NCBI GenBank assembly: GCA_028565635.1
Contig: JAOXYB010059424.1
Span: forward strand, 1 to 10,833
Direction: 5' to 3'
Length of the DNA: 10,833 nt
Source: Phoronis ovalis
Lineage: Eukaryota; Phoronida; Phoronidae
The position numbers and the translations under genes were made by a program. Shown in pieces: positions 8,986 to 10,833 of the stretch. Under the pieces are notes generated by a model that saw nothing but the letters and a program-made list of their open reading frames with translations, had not been told where the DNA came from and searched no databases. Numbering within the stretch: position 1 is the first letter of the stretch; the number at the start of each line of letters is the position of its first letter.

Positions 8986-9065
8986 CTTTGTTTAACAGGT
9001 GTGATTACTTCAACAAATTATATTTTATTGTTTTCCTTTAACGCTGACCGGCCTGGTTTTCATTG

Positions 9066-9134
9066 GCCTTCATCCATTAAACCCTTTTTTTAATGGCAAA
9101 ATGAAACAGCCCGATTGAATAGGTTTATGAAGGC
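9066..9134. repeat. Nested inverted repeats forming a possible three-way junction
   Basis: An outer 8-bp stem, GCCTTCAT (9066-9073) with ATGAAGGC (9127-9134), encloses a directly abutting inner 8-bp hairpin, CCATTAAA (9074-9081) with TTTAATGG (9089-9096). A further short arm, AAAC (9104-9107) with GTTT (9123-9126), abuts the other side of the outer stem. The 7-mer CCGGCCT flanks the whole at 9048-9054 and 9148-9154. It could be a structured RNA element, a relic of a mobile element or chance. No tRNA features are visible. Confidence 0.4.
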
Positions 9135-9353
9135 TTATCTTTTTGTTCCGGCCTTAAAAAGATCTCAGTAAACAAAGATAAATTTTAAAATCTTTAATAG
9201 AAGAGTTTTAAATATTAAAATTTATGCTTTAATTCTTTATTCTCATCTCAAGCTAAAGCTTTCTCGTTTATCTTTATTATTTGATATGTGTAGAGTTTTA
9301 GGATATCACACAAAATAATACAATTAACAGGTAAATAAGCCATATTCATCCCT

Positions 9354-9366
9354 GGTGGTGGTGGTG
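9354..9366 (+). repeat. Short GGT trinucleotide run
   Basis: GGTGGTGGTGGTG is a four-unit trinucleotide repeat followed by an A-run. It is probably a neutral microsatellite seed. Confidence 0.6.
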
Positions 9367-9380
9367 CAAAAAAATGTAAG

Positions 9381-9388
9381 TCACGTGA
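9381..9388. promoter_or_regulatory. E-box palindrome TCACGTGA
   Basis: A perfect 8-bp palindrome containing CACGTG, the core bound by bHLH-ZIP factors such as MYC/MAX, USF and MITF/TFE (TCACGTGA is the MITF/TFE-preferred form). It could belong to a promoter of a gene outside the window, but a single site is weak evidence. Confidence 0.3.
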
Positions 9389-9633
9389 TCACTCATCTGT
9401 TGCCTTCCATTTTAACATTTGTTATGAAGACCTATATGCCTAGATTTATTCGTTTTGAGAGAAGTATGCAAAATAGCGGAGTATTTTCACGTAATTAAGT
9501 GTATTATAGGTATGTACTAACGTTTCTCTTTGTGTATTTTTTTAAAAATTATACTGCCCGAACCGAAAAATATGCCGGATAAATGCCCAGCGGCAACGGT
9601 AGTTCAGATTAACAACCAACCGGTATCAAACCC

Positions 9634-9659
9634 TTAGGGCGTTAGGCTTAGAGTTAGAG
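9634..9659 (+). repeat. Short degenerate TTAGGG-like hexamer run
   Basis: TTAGGG (9634-9639), CG, then TTAGGC, TTAGAG and TTAGAG (9642-9659) form four hexamers related to the metazoan telomere unit. It may be a tiny interstitial telomere-like tract or coincidence. Confidence 0.35.
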
Positions 9660-9922
9660 AGTGAATTGTTCAAAACCGAGAACCGCTTTAGTTCAGTAAG
9701 CATTCCAGTGGCATCCCCAACATGTACACATCGATACTCTTAGCTGCAGCCTTAAATTTTATTGTCAAACGTAAACCAAGACTGGCAAGAGTTTTAACAA
9801 GTGTTTAAATTGATTTTATTTCTATCACACATAACATCAACTACTAAGTACTATAGTATTAAAATGCAGTATTAAAAAAAGATAGCAAACCTACAGACCT
9901 AGTCGACATAGGAAAAATGTTA

Positions 9923-10320
9923 GTCCTGCACACATGACCCTACAAAGTACAATGCACAGCCTATACGGCTTGTGCGTAGGGCATGGAGTCATGGACATAG
10001 GGTCAGCTCCTAATCTCAAAGGGGTTGAAGTTTGAAAACACTTACTTTCTTAATTAAATTAATTCCACACCAACTTTTGCTTCTGCCCTTTGACTTTTCC
10101 ATTTCTTAAACCACCATATCTAGATAACTTGATAATCAAAGTTTCCACAACAGATCAGCATAAAATCCAAAAAGCACTCTTGAAGGTCTGTCGTCTGTTG
10201 CATTGATATTATATGCCATATTGTGCTACTAGTCAAACTTCAGTCCCTTTGAGATAGGAGCTGGTCATGAACCTACACAGAAGCCGTGGGTTGTACATAG
10301 TAGGGTGATGTGTGCAGGAC
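9923..10320. mobile_element. MITE-like foldback element with TA target duplication
   Basis: The left arm (9923-10034) and right arm (10234-10320) are reverse complements over most of their length. Both ends begin GTCCTGCACACAT (inward), followed by highly similar blocks such as the CCCTAC, GTACAA, ACGGCTT, AGCTCCTA, TCTCAAAGGG and GAAGTTTG motifs. The left arm carries about 20-25 extra bases near 9978-10003. The element is flanked by TA on each side (9921-9922 and 10321-10322). TA flanks with inverted ends suggest a non-autonomous DNA transposon of the Tc1/mariner group or a similar TA-targeting family. The central 200 bp (10035-10233) is AT-rich and non-coding, so transposase would have to come from elsewhere. 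Confidence 0.75.
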
Positions 10321-10322
10321 TA

Positions 10323-10736
10323 CAAAAACGTGGACTTGCTTAGCTACAAAAAAAAAAATTGGGGTATAACAAATACCTCACTCTGATTGGAAAGCTCAAG
10401 AACAATTTAATTGTCAAATAATTCAAAACTGCTACAGTCAGTTTCAATTTATTGGAATATTAACACAAGTATATACTTTAATAGCGGCACAAACTGGCCC
10501 CCAACTTGGGAACCAGGTAATAAGCAGATTCAGACCAAAAGTAAGTAGAGAGCATAGCATTATAATTAAACCTGCATTACAACTAACAGATTTCAGACAA
10601 GAGTGGTATGAAACACAGCAATTACAGTTATTTCCACTTTCAATAACATTTTTTCAGACTTTTTCCATCATTTGGCAAAATCGGCTAGATGTATGTTGTG
10701 AGTACTAACCAATTAGCCTTTTATAGTCATTGTCAA
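10323..10736. other. Non-coding DNA with no recognisable feature
   Basis: An 11-base A-run lies at 10348-10358. Otherwise it is AT-rich DNA without open frames, repeats or motifs that I can support. Confidence 0.5.
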
Positions 10737-10833
10737 GACCCCGGGGGGGTACTCACGGGTTTTTGACTACGGGGATGTGCCGCGGAACCCAATCCAAAAT
10801 TTTAGCTTGTGGTAGCAAACCCAATCCAAATTT
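10737..10833 (+). repeat. Start of a dispersed repeat, cut by the window edge
   Basis: An abrupt change to GC-rich sequence begins with GACCCCGGGGGGGTACTC (10737-10754) and is followed by CCAATCC-rich sequence. The 13-mer AACCCAATCCAAA recurs at 10786-10798 and 10818-10830. From memory, repeats beginning CCCCGGGGGGGTACTC are abundant in marine invertebrate genomes, so this is probably the end of such an element. Its family is not assigned. Confidence 0.5.

Larger units (their letters stand above)
4679..9000 (+). other. Long AT-rich non-coding region, candidate 3' UTR of the CXXC gene
   Basis: About 4.3 kb without a credible coding exon follow the stop codon. Small open frames such as those around 7736-7927 and 7991-8320 have low-complexity translations, and the longer one lacks an ATG start. 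The stretch is AT-rich and poor in CpG. It has AATAAA at 5749 and 8980 and three exact UGUANAUA motifs, consistent with a long regulatory 3' UTR offering short and long isoforms. Chromatin genes with disordered proteins often have such UTRs, but transcription this far is inferred. It could equally be partly intergenic. Confidence 0.4.
9001..9922. other. Intergenic stretch with no recognisable gene
   Basis: No coding frame of interest on either strand. Base composition is more mixed than in the preceding 4 kb, with GC-richer patches around 9050-9160 and 9555-9720. It contains a folded structure, a TGG run, an E-box palindrome and a TTAGGG-like run, each listed separately. A GTATGT donor-like sequence at about 9510 after an E-box could hint at a small first exon of a downstream gene, but this is not supported further. 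Confidence 0.5.

Overview
The window looks like nuclear DNA from an invertebrate animal. The only convincing gene has a metazoan CXXC zinc finger, a splice-acceptor signal and an ATG in good Kozak context. It is surrounded by kilobases of AT-rich non-coding DNA with eukaryotic poly(A) signals and small foldback elements. A mollusc or another marine invertebrate is a reasonable guess, resting weakly on recurrent ACATGTA-type palindromes and a CCCCGGGGGGGTACTC repeat end. Nothing resembles a bacterial operon, CRISPR array, rRNA or tRNA.

Layout. Bases 1-3139 are AT-rich non-coding DNA, probably intron or upstream sequence. They include a possible retroposed insertion (330-818) bracketed by a perfect 18-bp direct repeat. 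A consensus splice acceptor ends at 3139. The following exon carries about 69 nt of 5' UTR and then an uninterrupted 489-residue reading frame (3209-4678).

The protein has an N-terminal CXXC zinc finger (residues 20-53) with the compact, KFGG-less spacing of the TET1/TET3/CXXC4/CXXC5 class. After it come a Ser/Pro/Met/Gly/His-rich low-complexity middle with two consensus SUMO sites and five histidines spaced exactly four residues apart, and then an acidic C-terminal third with no arginine. No dioxygenase, methyltransferase or MBD domain is joined to it. It is best read as a stand-alone nuclear CpG-binding regulator whose exact orthology I cannot assign.

Bases 4679 to about 9000 contain no credible coding sequence and could be a long 3' UTR. 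They hold two AATAAA hexamers (5749 and 8980) and three exact Pumilio-type UGUANAUA sites. From about 9000 to the end there is intergenic or repeat-rich DNA: a possible three-way-junction structure (9066-9134), an E-box palindrome, a short degenerate TTAGGG-like run, a 398-bp MITE-like foldback element flanked by TA (9923-10320), and a partial dispersed repeat starting near 10737.

The best candidate for something undescribed is the CXXC protein itself: a TET-class finger at the N-terminus of a catalytic-domain-free protein with an unfamiliar His-periodic middle. Next most interesting are the complete foldback element and the folded structure just past the distal poly(A) signal.
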